Source: Streptomyces actuosus (lineage in GTDB: Bacteria; Actinomycetota; Actinomycetes; Streptomycetales; Streptomycetaceae). Taken from it: a stretch of 64,000 nt of DNA. The notes beneath the pieces were generated by a model, which saw nothing but the letters and a program-made list of their open reading frames with translations, was not told the DNA's origin and did no database searches. A program made the position numbers and the translations under genes. The stretch covers positions 62,001 to 126,000 of the forward strand of contig NZ_JAFFZS010000016.1 of the NCBI RefSeq assembly GCF_016921115.1. Reading direction: 5' to 3'. This document shows, one piece after another, positions 8,240-16,128 of the stretch; position 1 is the first letter of the stretch, and every line of letters begins with the position of its first letter.

Positions 8240-9325
8240 CTACTTGATGCCGGCCTCGGCGCACAGGGCGGCGTACTTGCCCGTGCACAGCTCTTCCGCG
8301 GTGACGAAGCCGTCGTCCACGACGTCCTTGACGTTGTCCTTGTAGATGGCCACCGGCGTCTCCAGCACGGCCGCCACCTCGCGCTTGCCCTCGGGGTCCT
8401 CGACGGTCGCGTTCGTCTCGCCCTTCTCGCCCTTGGCCAGCGAGATGGCGAGCTTCGCGGTGGCGTCCGCCTCCTTCTTGACCGCCTTGTAGACGGTCAT
8501 GCACTGGTCGCCCGCGAGGATGTTCTGCAGGCCCTGCACGGTGGCGTCCTGGCCGGTGACCGGGACCTGGCCGTTGCGGTTCTGCTTGCGCAGGACGGCG
8601 ATGGCCGCGTTGCCGAGACCGTCGTTGGCGGCGAGCACGCCGCCTGTCCTGGGCTCGCTGGTGAGCATCTGCTCGAAGATGGTGCCGGCCTGGGCGTTGT
8701 CCCAGTCCGGGACGGACTGGTCGGGGCCCTTCACGTAGTCGCCCGACTTGTACTTGGGGTCGAGGACGCTGTTGTAGCCCTGGGCGAAGAGGGTGGCGTT
8801 GTTGTCGGTGGGAGAGCCGTTGAGCGTGGCGACGATCGGCTTCTCGGCCTTCATGTCGCTCAGGCACTTGCCGAGGCCCTCGCCCTGCAGCTTGCCGACC
8901 TGGGTGTTGTCGAAGCTCACGTAGTACTGGGCGGACCCGCCGAGGGTGAGCCGGTCGTAGTCGATGGTGGCCACGCCCTGCGCCTTGGCCTTGTCCAGAA
9001 CGGCCTTGCCGGTGCCGCTGTCCAGGTTCACGATCACCAGGACGTTCACGCCGTTGGTGATCATCTGGTCCGCGATGGTCTGGAACTCCTGCTTGTCGCC
9101 CTGCGCGTTCTGGATGTCGTAGTCGACGCCCGCGGCCTTGAACGCCTCGGAGAGGTACTTGCGGTCCGCGGTCTCCCAGCGGGCCGAGGACTTGCTGTCC
9201 GGGAGGATCACGCCGATCTTCGGCCCGGCATCGGAGTTGCTGCTGTTCGAGGACGAACCGCCACAGGCGGTGAGTGAGCTGACCAGCGCCGCCGAGGCAG
9301 CGGTGAGGAGGAGTCCCTTGCGCAT
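8240..9325 (-). CDS. xylF: Sugar ABC transporter substrate-binding lipoprotein, XylF type
   Basis: A 361-residue extracellular lipoprotein of the periplasmic-binding-protein 4 family, which captures the sugar (D-xylose or a related pentose by context) and feeds XylGH. The signal peptide is MRKGLLLTAASAALVSSLTAC with lipobox LTAC (Cys21), followed by a Ser/Asn-rich tether. The core has the family pattern GVILPDSKSSARWETADRKY, NGVNVLVIVNLDSG and AANDGLGNAAI. The ATG at 9325 has an AAAGGA ribosome site. The frame is open further upstream without homology. It is the first gene of the operon, so its promoter must lie in 9326-9811. Confidence 0.93.
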   Translation of the reverse strand: MRKGLLLTAASAALVSSLTACGGSSSNSSNSDAGPKIGVILPDSKSSARWETADRKYLSEAFKAAGVDYDIQNAQGDKQEFQTIADQMITNGVNVLVIVNLDSGTGKAVLDKAKAQGVATIDYDRLTLGGSAQYYVSFDNTQVGKLQGEGLGKCLSDMKAEKPIVATLNGSPTDNNATLFAQGYNSVLDPKYKSGDYVKGPDQSVPDWDNAQAGTIFEQMLTSEPRTGGVLAANDGLGNAAIAVLRKQNRNGQVPVTGQDATVQGLQNILAGDQCMTVYKAVKKEADATAKLAISLAKGEKGETNATVEDPEGKREVAAVLETPVAIYKDNVKDVVDDGFVTAEELCTGKYAALCAEAGIK

Positions 9326-9811
9326 GGGCAGGGTCCTTTCTGGTGTGACGACCGGACGAGCGGACGCACGGGGGCGGTGAGGAGGAAGGAGGAGAGCGCG
9401 CACTCGGGAGATCCGCCGGTACTCGGGTGACCCCCCCCGGCTGAATGTTGTGAGCGGGAACTTACGGCGCTCCTCGGCTCGGGCGCCAGAGGGTGGCGGC
9501 ACCTTTTTGTCATCCCCCATTACAATTAGGTGACGCCGCCGAAACACGGCGGACGCGCGGCCTCTTGCGTGCCGTTCACCCGCGGACGGTGTGCGCTCGC
9601 GCGGTGGCCGTGTCCGCGCAGATGACCGAGCGCCGCACGCACCCGGCCGCCTCTCGGCAGACAGAGGGGCGACGACAACCCCCGCTCGGCTCCGGCAGCC
9701 GGCGACCCGGTGACGCGCAGGCGCGCGTCCGCGGGGGAACGACGCCTCTCCGGCGGACCCTGCGCAGGAGCGCTTGGACGGGCGCCTCCACGGACCGCCT
9801 ACCCTTGAGCC
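9326..9811. promoter_or_regulatory. Divergent control region, xylF / miaB
   Basis: 486 bases without a gene. The AT-rich island at about 9503-9531 stands out in this GC-rich setting and is the likely xyl promoter or operator zone. A clear ROK operator could not be assigned. A run of eight C lies at 9431-9438. Nearest miaB, TTGGAC (9774-9779) and TACCCT (9800-9805) form a candidate promoter, although the 20-base spacer is long. Its start point would fall on the miaB ATG. Confidence 0.5.
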
Positions 9812-11338
9812 ATGACCAGCAGCAGTGACCGGAGCGCGGCAGTGGACGTTCGATCATCCAAGACGTACGAAGTCCGGACCTACGGGTGCCAGATGAACGT
9901 CCACGACTCCGAGCGATTGGCCGGGCTGCTGGAGGACGCCGGCTACGTCCGCGCCCCGGAGGGCTCGGACGGCGACGCGGACGTCGTCGTCTTCAACACC
10001 TGCGCCGTGCGGGAGAACGCCGACAACCGCCTGTACGGAAACCTGGGCCGCCTCGCGCCGAGGAAGGCGTCGCGCCCCGGGATGCAGATCGCGGTCGGCG
10101 GCTGCCTCGCGCAGAAGGACCGCGACACCATCGTGAAGAGGGCGCCCTGGGTGGACGTCGTCTTCGGCACGCACAACATCGGCAAGCTGCCCGTCCTGCT
10201 GGAGCGCGCCCGCCTCCAGGAGGAGGCGCAGGTCGAGATCGCCGAGTCGCTGGAGGCCTTCCCCTCGACGCTGCCGACCCGGCGCGAGAGCGCCTACGCG
10301 GCCTGGGTCTCCATCTCCGTCGGCTGCAACAACACCTGCACGTTCTGCATCGTCCCCGCGCTGCGCGGCAAGGAGAAGGACCGGCGGCCCGGCGACATCC
10401 TCGCCGAGATCGAGGCGCTGGTCGCCGAGGGTGTCAGCGAGATCACCCTCCTCGGGCAGAACGTCAACGCCTACGGCTCCGACATCGGCGACCGGGAGGC
10501 GTTCAGCAAGCTGCTGCGGGCCTGCGGGAACGTCGAGGGCCTGGAGCGCGTCCGCTTCACCTCCCCGCACCCGCGCGACTTCACCGACGACGTGATCGCC
10601 GCCATGGCCGAGACGCCGAACGTGATGCCGCAGCTGCACATGCCGCTGCAGTCCGGTTCGGACACGGTCCTGAAGGCGATGCGCCGCTCCTACCGGCAGG
10701 AGCGCTACCTCGGCATCATCGAGAAGGTCCGCGCCGCCATCCCGCACGCCGCGATCACCACCGACATCATCGTGGGCTTCCCCGGCGAGACCGAGGAGGA
10801 CTTCGAGCAGACCCTGCACGTGGTCCGCGAGGCCCGGTTCGCGCAGGCGTTCACCTTCCAGTACTCCAAGCGGCCCGGCACCCCCGCCGCCACCATGGAG
10901 GACCAGATCCCCAAGGAGGTCGTGCAGGCGCGCTACGAGCGCCTCGTCGCCCTTCAGGAGGAGATCTCCTGGGACGAGAACAAGAAGCAGGTCGGCCGGA
11001 CCCTGGAGCTGATGGTCGCCGAGGGCGAGGGCCGCAAGGACGACGCCACCCGCCGCCTGTCCGGGCGGGCCCCCGACAACCGCCTGGTCCACTTCACCCG
11101 GCCCGAGCAGGAGGTCCGCCCCGGCGACGTCGTCACCGTCGAGGTGACCTACGCCGCTCCGCACCACCTGCTCGCCGAGGGCCCGGTGCTGGACGTCCGC
11201 CGGACGGCTGCGGGTGACGCCTGGGAGAAGCGCAACGCGGCCGAGACGGCGAAGCCCGCGGGCGTGATGCTGGGCCTGCCGCGGGTCGGCGCGCCCGAGC
11301 CGCTGCCGGTCGCGTCCAGCGGCTGCGGCTGCGACTGA
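9812..11338 (+). CDS. miaB: tRNA-2-methylthio-N6-dimethylallyladenosine synthase
   Basis: A 508-residue radical-SAM methylthiotransferase that adds the 2-methylthio group at A37 of tRNAs already isopentenylated by MiaA. The N-terminal UPF0004 domain starts at TYGCQMNVHDSERLAG and has further Cys in FNTCAVRENAD and GGCLAQ, giving three Cys for the auxiliary cluster. The radical-SAM cluster is Cys172, Cys176 and Cys179 (GCNNTCTFC). A C-terminal TRAM domain follows, and the tail ends in CGCD. A -10-like TACCCT ends 6 bases before the ATG and there is no ribosome site, so the mRNA is probably leaderless. miaA lies 1.6 kb downstream. Confidence 0.97.
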   Translation: MTSSSDRSAAVDVRSSKTYEVRTYGCQMNVHDSERLAGLLEDAGYVRAPEGSDGDADVVVFNTCAVRENADNRLYGNLGRLAPRKASRPGMQIAVGGCLAQKDRDTIVKRAPWVDVVFGTHNIGKLPVLLERARLQEEAQVEIAESLEAFPSTLPTRRESAYAAWVSISVGCNNTCTFCIVPALRGKEKDRRPGDILAEIEALVAEGVSEITLLGQNVNAYGSDIGDREAFSKLLRACGNVEGLERVRFTSPHPRDFTDDVIAAMAETPNVMPQLHMPLQSGSDTVLKAMRRSYRQERYLGIIEKVRAAIPHAAITTDIIVGFPGETEEDFEQTLHVVREARFAQAFTFQYSKRPGTPAATMEDQIPKEVVQARYERLVALQEEISWDENKKQVGRTLELMVAEGEGRKDDATRRLSGRAPDNRLVHFTRPEQEVRPGDVVTVEVTYAAPHHLLAEGPVLDVRRTAAGDAWEKRNAAETAKPAGVMLGLPRVGAPEPLPVASSGCGCD

Positions 11339-11525
11339 CGGGCCGCCGTACCCCGGTCGTGCGACGGCGGAGGACCGCCGCGCGACCCGTCGGTCCGCGT
11401 GCGTCGGTCCGAGAACGCCGCGGCGCACACCCCCGTCCGGACCGGCGGCCCGGCGGCGCCCGGCCCCACGGACCCGCCCGTCGCCGGGTGACGGACGCCC
11501 GCCGTGGGGCGTTACCCTGCCGATC

Positions 11526-12233
11526 ATGCTTGTCGCCGCCGCCGTCTGCCCTTGTCCGCCCCTGCTCGTGCCCGACGTGGCCGCGGGTGCAGCGCCCGAG
11601 CTCGACGCCGCCCGCACCGCCTGTGCGGACGCACTGGGCGTGCTGGCCGCCGCCCGGCCCGACCGGCTCGTGGTCGTCGGACCGGCCGAGGAGGGCGGCA
11701 CGTACGGCGAGGGGGTGCCCGGGTCGTTCCGGAGCTTCGGCGTGGCCCTCGACGTGACGCTGGGGCGGGACACCGGGCAGCGTGGCGGGCCTGCGCTGCC
11801 CGCGTCGCTCGCCGTCGCCGCCTGGTTGCTGCGGCGGGTCGACTGGACCGCCGCCCCGGTCGAGGCCCTCGCCGTGGCGCAGACCCTGCCGCCCGCCCGG
11901 TGCGCCCGCACGGGCCGGGAGATCGCCGAGGCCTCCGAGCGGGTCGCGCTGCTGGTGATGGGCGATGCCAGCGCGCGCCGCACGCTCAAGGCACCGGGTT
12001 ACCTGGACGAGCGTGCCGCGCCCTTCGACGCCCTCGCCGCCCGGGCGCTGGGCTCGGCGGACGGGGCGGCCCTCCGGGCGATGGACGTGGGCCTGGCCCG
12101 TGAGCTGAAGGTGTCCGGCCGCGCCCCGTGGCAGGTGCTCGCCGGTGCCGCGGAGGAAGCGGGGCTCTCCGGAGCGCTGCTCCACGAGGGCGCCCCGTAC
12201 GGTGTGGGCTACCTCGTGGCGACCTGGTCGTAG
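11526..12233 (+). CDS. Class III extradiol dioxygenase-like protein of unknown function
   Basis: A 235-residue protein beginning MLVAAAVCPCPPLLVPDVA, with the fold signature of the class III extradiol dioxygenase subunit B-like family seen between miaB and miaA in many Actinobacteria. The segment DRLVVVGPAEEGGTY resembles the core strand-loop of that fold. I do not see a full set of metal-binding His: the region contains few His and none in the usual N-terminal HP motif. Enzymatic activity is therefore uncertain. TACCCT ends 7 bases before the ATG, again suggesting a leaderless message. Its position suggests some link to tRNA modification, but no function is established. Confidence 0.7.
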   Translation: MLVAAAVCPCPPLLVPDVAAGAAPELDAARTACADALGVLAAARPDRLVVVGPAEEGGTYGEGVPGSFRSFGVALDVTLGRDTGQRGGPALPASLAVAAWLLRRVDWTAAPVEALAVAQTLPPARCARTGREIAEASERVALLVMGDASARRTLKAPGYLDERAAPFDALAARALGSADGAALRAMDVGLARELKVSGRAPWQVLAGAAEEAGLSGALLHEGAPYGVGYLVATWS

Positions 12234-12336
12234 CGCCGATCAGCCGCCACGCCGCGGACAGGCCGGAGCGCTCGGAGCGGGTCTTGGGCGCCGAACCGGT
12301 CGATGCACCCGCGGGGCCGCACGGGCCCGCGGGGCC

Positions 12337-12606
12337 TCAAGAGGTCGGCGGGGGTCCCTCCGGGGGTGTGAAGGTGTCGTCCCCCGCTCCAGGGCCGGGC
12401 TTGTGCGCGAGCCGGTCCATGGCGTGCTTCGCCTTCCCGGTGCCCGACTCGATCCTGTCGCTGTGCTTGCCCCCGGTCTTCTCGTCGGCGGCCTTCGCAG
12501 CCCGGTCCAGACCCTGGTCGATCTTGTCCCCGTGCTGCTGCGCGAGGTCGGAGACCTTGTCCCTGGCCGGGTTCAGCCTGGCCTTCAGGTTGTGCAGCAG
12601 ACCCAT
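12337..12606 (-). CDS. Small antitoxin-like protein (Rv0909 type)
   Basis: An 89-residue, highly charged, probably helical protein. It starts MGLLHNLKARLNPARDKVSDL and has repeated Asp/Lys and Ala-Asp patterns, matching the family annotated as 'antitoxin' (Rv0909-like) in Actinobacteria. The tail is Pro-rich. GGAAGG precedes the ATG at a normal distance. No toxin gene is adjacent, so the toxin-antitoxin label is a family name here and not a demonstrated role. Confidence 0.7.
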   Translation of the reverse strand: MGLLHNLKARLNPARDKVSDLAQQHGDKIDQGLDRAAKAADEKTGGKHSDRIESGTGKAKHAMDRLAHKPGPGAGDDTFTPPEGPPPTS

Positions 12607-12984
12607 GGGTCACCTTCCCTGTTCCCGGACCCCTGTCTGGGGCGGTGCGGCGGTGCGGGGCGGGTCCGCCTCCGTCGCCCGCCCGCCGTCGGCACCCACG
12701 TCTCCGCCGCCCGGTGCCGGACCGCGGTCACCGCCCGCTCCGAGGCGCCCGGCGCCCCTCTACGGCCGACGACGTGCGAAGAGAAGTGGCGAAAGTGCCC
12801 GTAACACCTTCATACGGTACTCGCGCGGCGGGCTTCCCGCCCCTCCCGCACCCACCCGCCCCCGGGCCTTCGGTCCGCGGCCCGCAGGGGCGGCGCGCGC
12901 ACGCCGCACCGGGCGGCGAAGCGGCGCCGGCCACGGCACGCGACCCGTTCGAGGGCACCCCGCCGGGTTTGCGAGACTGGTCCG
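12607..12984. other. Gap between antitoxin-like gene and miaA
   Basis: 378 bases holding the divergent upstream regions of the two flanking genes. No supported gene. A less GC-rich patch near 12790-12820 could hold the minus-strand promoter, but I cannot assign hexamers. Confidence 0.4.
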
Positions 12985-13923
12985 GTGACCAGCGCAGCTC
13001 TCGCCCCCCGCGTCATCGCCGTCGTCGGCCCCACCGCAGCCGGAAAGTCCGATCTCGGCGTCTTCCTGGCCCAGCAGCTCGGCGGCGAGGTCGTCAACGC
13101 CGACTCCATGCAGCTGTACCGCGGGATGGACATCGGCACCGCCAAACTGACGCCCGAGGAACGGGGCGGCGTCCCGCACCATCTGCTCGACGTCTGGGAC
13201 GTCACCGTCACGGCGTCCGTCGCCGAGTACCAGCGCCTGGCCCGGGCCCGCATCGACGCGCTCCTCGCCGAGGGGCGCTGGCCGGTCCTCGTCGGCGGCT
13301 CCGGCCTGTACGTCCGCGGTGCCGTGGACAACCTCGAGTTCCCCGGCACGGACCCCGAGGTGCGCGCCCGACTGGAGGGCGAGCTCGCCCGGCACGGCTC
13401 CGGCGCCCTGCACGCCCGGCTGGCCGCCGCCGACCCCGAGGCCGCACGCGCGATCCTGCCCGGCAACGGCCGCCGCGTCGTCCGGGCGCTGGAAGTGATC
13501 GAGATCACCGGCAAGCCGTTCACGGCGAACCTGCCCGGACACGAGTCCGTCTACGACACCGTCCAGATCGGCGTCGACGTGGCGCGCCCCGAACTCGACG
13601 AGCGCATCGCCCACCGCGTCGACCGGATGTGGGAGGCCGGGCTCGTCGACGAGGTGCGCGCCCTGGAGGCGCGGGGGCTGCGTGAGGGACGCACGGCGTC
13701 GCGCGCACTCGGCTACCAGCAGGTGCTCGCGGCGCTCGCCGGCGGATGCACGCTCCAGGAGGCGCGGGACGAGACCGTCCGTGCCACCAAGCGCTTCGCG
13801 CGCCGTCAGGATTCGTGGTTCAGGCGCGATCCGCGGGTGCACTGGTTGAGTGGGGCCGCCGCGGACCGCCGGGAACTTCCGAAGTCGGCGCTGGCGTTGA
13901 TCGAACGACCGGTTACAGCCTGA
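12985..13923 (+). CDS. miaA: tRNA dimethylallyltransferase
   Basis: A 312-residue enzyme that transfers the dimethylallyl group from DMAPP to N6 of A37 in tRNAs reading UNN codons, giving the substrate of MiaB. The P-loop is GPTAAGKSDL at residues 13-20, followed by the conserved NADSMQLYRGMDIGTAK, the PHHLLDVWDV segment and VGGSGLYVRG. The GTG at 12985 is used. The length matches the family (about 300). dapF follows after a small membrane-protein gene, the usual actinobacterial order. Confidence 0.96.
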   Translation: MTSAALAPRVIAVVGPTAAGKSDLGVFLAQQLGGEVVNADSMQLYRGMDIGTAKLTPEERGGVPHHLLDVWDVTVTASVAEYQRLARARIDALLAEGRWPVLVGGSGLYVRGAVDNLEFPGTDPEVRARLEGELARHGSGALHARLAAADPEAARAILPGNGRRVVRALEVIEITGKPFTANLPGHESVYDTVQIGVDVARPELDERIAHRVDRMWEAGLVDEVRALEARGLREGRTASRALGYQQVLAALAGGCTLQEARDETVRATKRFARRQDSWFRRDPRVHWLSGAAADRRELPKSALALIERPVTA

Positions 13924-14001
13924 TCACGTCATGGCATCGGGACGCCCAGGCCGTCATCCGGGCCTCCTGGACCATGCCATCATCGACCTTCGATCGACCA
14001 A

Positions 14002-14535
14002 GTGGAGTCCGAGTTGGGAGGGCGCGTGGCGATGGAGGCCGGCCCTCGCGACACCGCACAAGACACCGAGCCCGTCACCACCGACAGCGGTGAACCGGAG
14101 CGGGACGGCGGTTCGCTGGGCCCCGACGGGCTCGACGAGACCGAGGGCGGCATGACCGCCGACGGCCCCGAGCCGGAGGAGATGTTCTCCTCCGGTCCCG
14201 AGGTCGAGGTCGAACTGCGCCCGCAGCGCCGGCTGCGGATCTGGCAGCTCGCCCCCATCGTGGCCCTCGCGGCGACCGGCTCCCTGATGTTCGCCTTCCC
14301 GCTCGCCTTCGACTTCGGCGACAGCGGGGCCGTGATCGCCATGCTGGGGCTGCTGATCTGCTCCTGCGCGGCCGGCTGGGGCATGATGGCCGCCCGCAGG
14401 GTCGGCTACACCTGGCCGGGCCTGCCGCAGCGGGGCTCCGGCCGCCGCCCGGACTGGCGGGTCGTCCTCGCCTACGTCGTCGTCCTCGCCGCGGTCGTCG
14501 TCCTCGCCGTGTGGCGGGTCGCACGGCTGCGCTGA
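14002..14535 (+). CDS. Conserved small membrane protein
   Basis: Up to 177 residues. An acidic N-terminal half (about 75 residues rich in Glu, Asp and Gly) is followed by three hydrophobic segments: LAPIVALAATGSLMFAFPLA, AVIAMLGLLICSCAAGWGMM, and a C-terminal VVLAYVVVLAAVVVLAVW. I do not recognise a function. The start is unsettled. GTG at 14002 has no ribosome site, whereas GGGAGG at 14016-14021 precedes GTG 14026 (4 bases) and ATG 14032 (10 bases), so the real N-terminus is probably 8-10 residues shorter. It sits between miaA and dapF, as in other Streptomyces. Confidence 0.75.
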   Translation: MESELGGRVAMEAGPRDTAQDTEPVTTDSGEPERDGGSLGPDGLDETEGGMTADGPEPEEMFSSGPEVEVELRPQRRLRIWQLAPIVALAATGSLMFAFPLAFDFGDSGAVIAMLGLLICSCAAGWGMMAARRVGYTWPGLPQRGSGRRPDWRVVLAYVVVLAAVVVLAVWRVARLR

Positions 14536-14593
14536 CCGCGGACGTCCTCCCCGCGCACGCCGGGACGCCGTGCCCACGGCTTACGATCGACGC

Positions 14594-15466
14594 ATGAGCA
14601 CGCGGATCGCCTTCCTCAAGGGTCACGGCACCGAGAACGACTTCGTGATCGTCCCGGACCCGGAGAACGCCGTCGACCTGCCCCCCGCCGTCGTCGCCGC
14701 CCTGTGCGACCGCCGCGCCGGCATCGGCGGCGACGGCCTGCTGCACGTGGTGCGCTCCGCCGCGCATCCCGAGGCGCGCCACATGGCGGCCGACGCGGAG
14801 TGGTTCATGGACTACCGCAACGGCGACGGCTCGATCGCCGAGATGTGCGGCAACGGCGTCCGCGTCTTCGCCCGCTACCTCCTGCACGCCGGACACGCCA
14901 CCGAGGGCGACCTCTCCGTCGCCACCCGCGGCGGTGTGAAGACCGTGCACATCGCCAAGGACGGTGACATCACCGTCGGCATGGGCAAGGCCCGGCTCCC
15001 CGAGGGCGAGGTCACGGTCAGCGTCGGCGAGCGCAGCTGGCCCGCGCGGAACGTGAACATGGGCAACCCGCACGCCGTCGCGTTCGTCGACGACCTGGCA
15101 CACGCCGGGACCCTCTACGACGCGCCGCCCTTCAGCCCCGCCTTCGCCTACCCGGACGGGGTCAACGTCGAGTTCGTGGTCGACCGCGGTCCCGCCCACG
15201 TCGCCATGCGCGTCCACGAGCGCGGCGTCGGCGAGACCCGCTCCTGCGGCACGGGGGCGTGCGCGGTCGCCGTCGCCACCGCCCGCCGCGACGGCGCCGA
15301 CCCCGCGGTCACCGGCAGCCCGGCCACCTACACGGTCGACGTGCCCGGCGGGCGCCTGGTGATCACCGAGCGCCCGGACGGCGAGATCGAGATGACCGGC
15401 CCCGCGGTGATCGTCGCCGAGGGCGAACTCGACCCGGAGTGGCTGGAGAACGCGCAGCGCCGCTGA
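14594..15466 (+). CDS. dapF: Diaminopimelate epimerase
   Basis: A 290-residue PLP-independent epimerase converting LL- to meso-diaminopimelate for lysine synthesis. Streptomyces cell walls use the LL form, so here the lysine role is the expected one. The two catalytic cysteines are visible in EMCGNGVRVFARY and SCGTGACAVAVA. The substrate loop GNPHAVAFVDD and the start TKGHGTENDF-like KGHGTENDFVIV also fit. The ATG at 14594 was chosen over 14570: TACGAT ends 6 bases before it, consistent with a leaderless transcript, and homology starts there. Confidence 0.96.
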   Translation: MSTRIAFLKGHGTENDFVIVPDPENAVDLPPAVVAALCDRRAGIGGDGLLHVVRSAAHPEARHMAADAEWFMDYRNGDGSIAEMCGNGVRVFARYLLHAGHATEGDLSVATRGGVKTVHIAKDGDITVGMGKARLPEGEVTVSVGERSWPARNVNMGNPHAVAFVDDLAHAGTLYDAPPFSPAFAYPDGVNVEFVVDRGPAHVAMRVHERGVGETRSCGTGACAVAVATARRDGADPAVTGSPATYTVDVPGGRLVITERPDGEIEMTGPAVIVAEGELDPEWLENAQRR

Positions 15467-16128
15467 CGCTCCGAGAGACGTCGCCGCGTGCACGTCGCCC
15501 CGTGCGGCGTCGTCCGTCCGCGGCACCGCCGGGGCCGGGTGCGCACGCGATTCCCGCACCCCACCCAGGGCGGCGTCGCTCCGCGGCGGACCTCATCCGG
15601 CCGGCCCAGCCCCTCACCCCGCCCGGAGCGACACGGGGCAGCGGACGTCCGGCCGGGGCCCTCCGTTCCGCGGAGTCCCGGGCCGTGCCGCCTCCGCGCG
15701 GCGGCCTCAGCGCCCCAAGCGGCCCATCGCGCTCGTTCCCTTCCGCCCGGGCAGCCGGCCCGCCGTGTCGGGGTCGCCGTCCGGGCCTGGCCGCCCGCAG
15801 CGCGCGACGCCACCGTGCGCCGAGGCGCCTCGCGGGCGGGGGTGCCCCGGGCGCCGGCGCGCCGCCTCGGCGGCGCTGCACCCGGGAGGGCGACCGCCCC
15901 GACGGCCCTTCGCGTCGCAAACCGCTCAAGTGGCGGTCGCGCTCAAACCGCAAACGCCCTCACCGTCGCTCGAATGGGTGATCCGTTTCACGCTCGGCGA
16001 GAGGCGGTCGGTTGCAGGTGATGGGCTCGGTAGCATCAAGCACCGGCTCGGACGGGGGACCCGCCATCCCCTGAGCCGTGTCCGCCATGGGGCACCCCGT
16101 CCGCCGGTCCACGCAGCCGGAGGTGCTC
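15467..16128. other. Long gap upstream of rshA
   Basis: 662 bases. No ORF in either strand has believable protein features. The stretch 15920-16040 is less GC-rich and probably carries the rshA promoter (TAGCAT at 16031-16036 is a possible -10 without a well-spaced -35). The rest shows nothing I can support. Confidence 0.35.

Noticed and set aside
12337..12606. Reading the antitoxin-like gene as half of a toxin-antitoxin pair
   Set aside because: No adjacent ORF resembles a toxin; the family name alone is not evidence.
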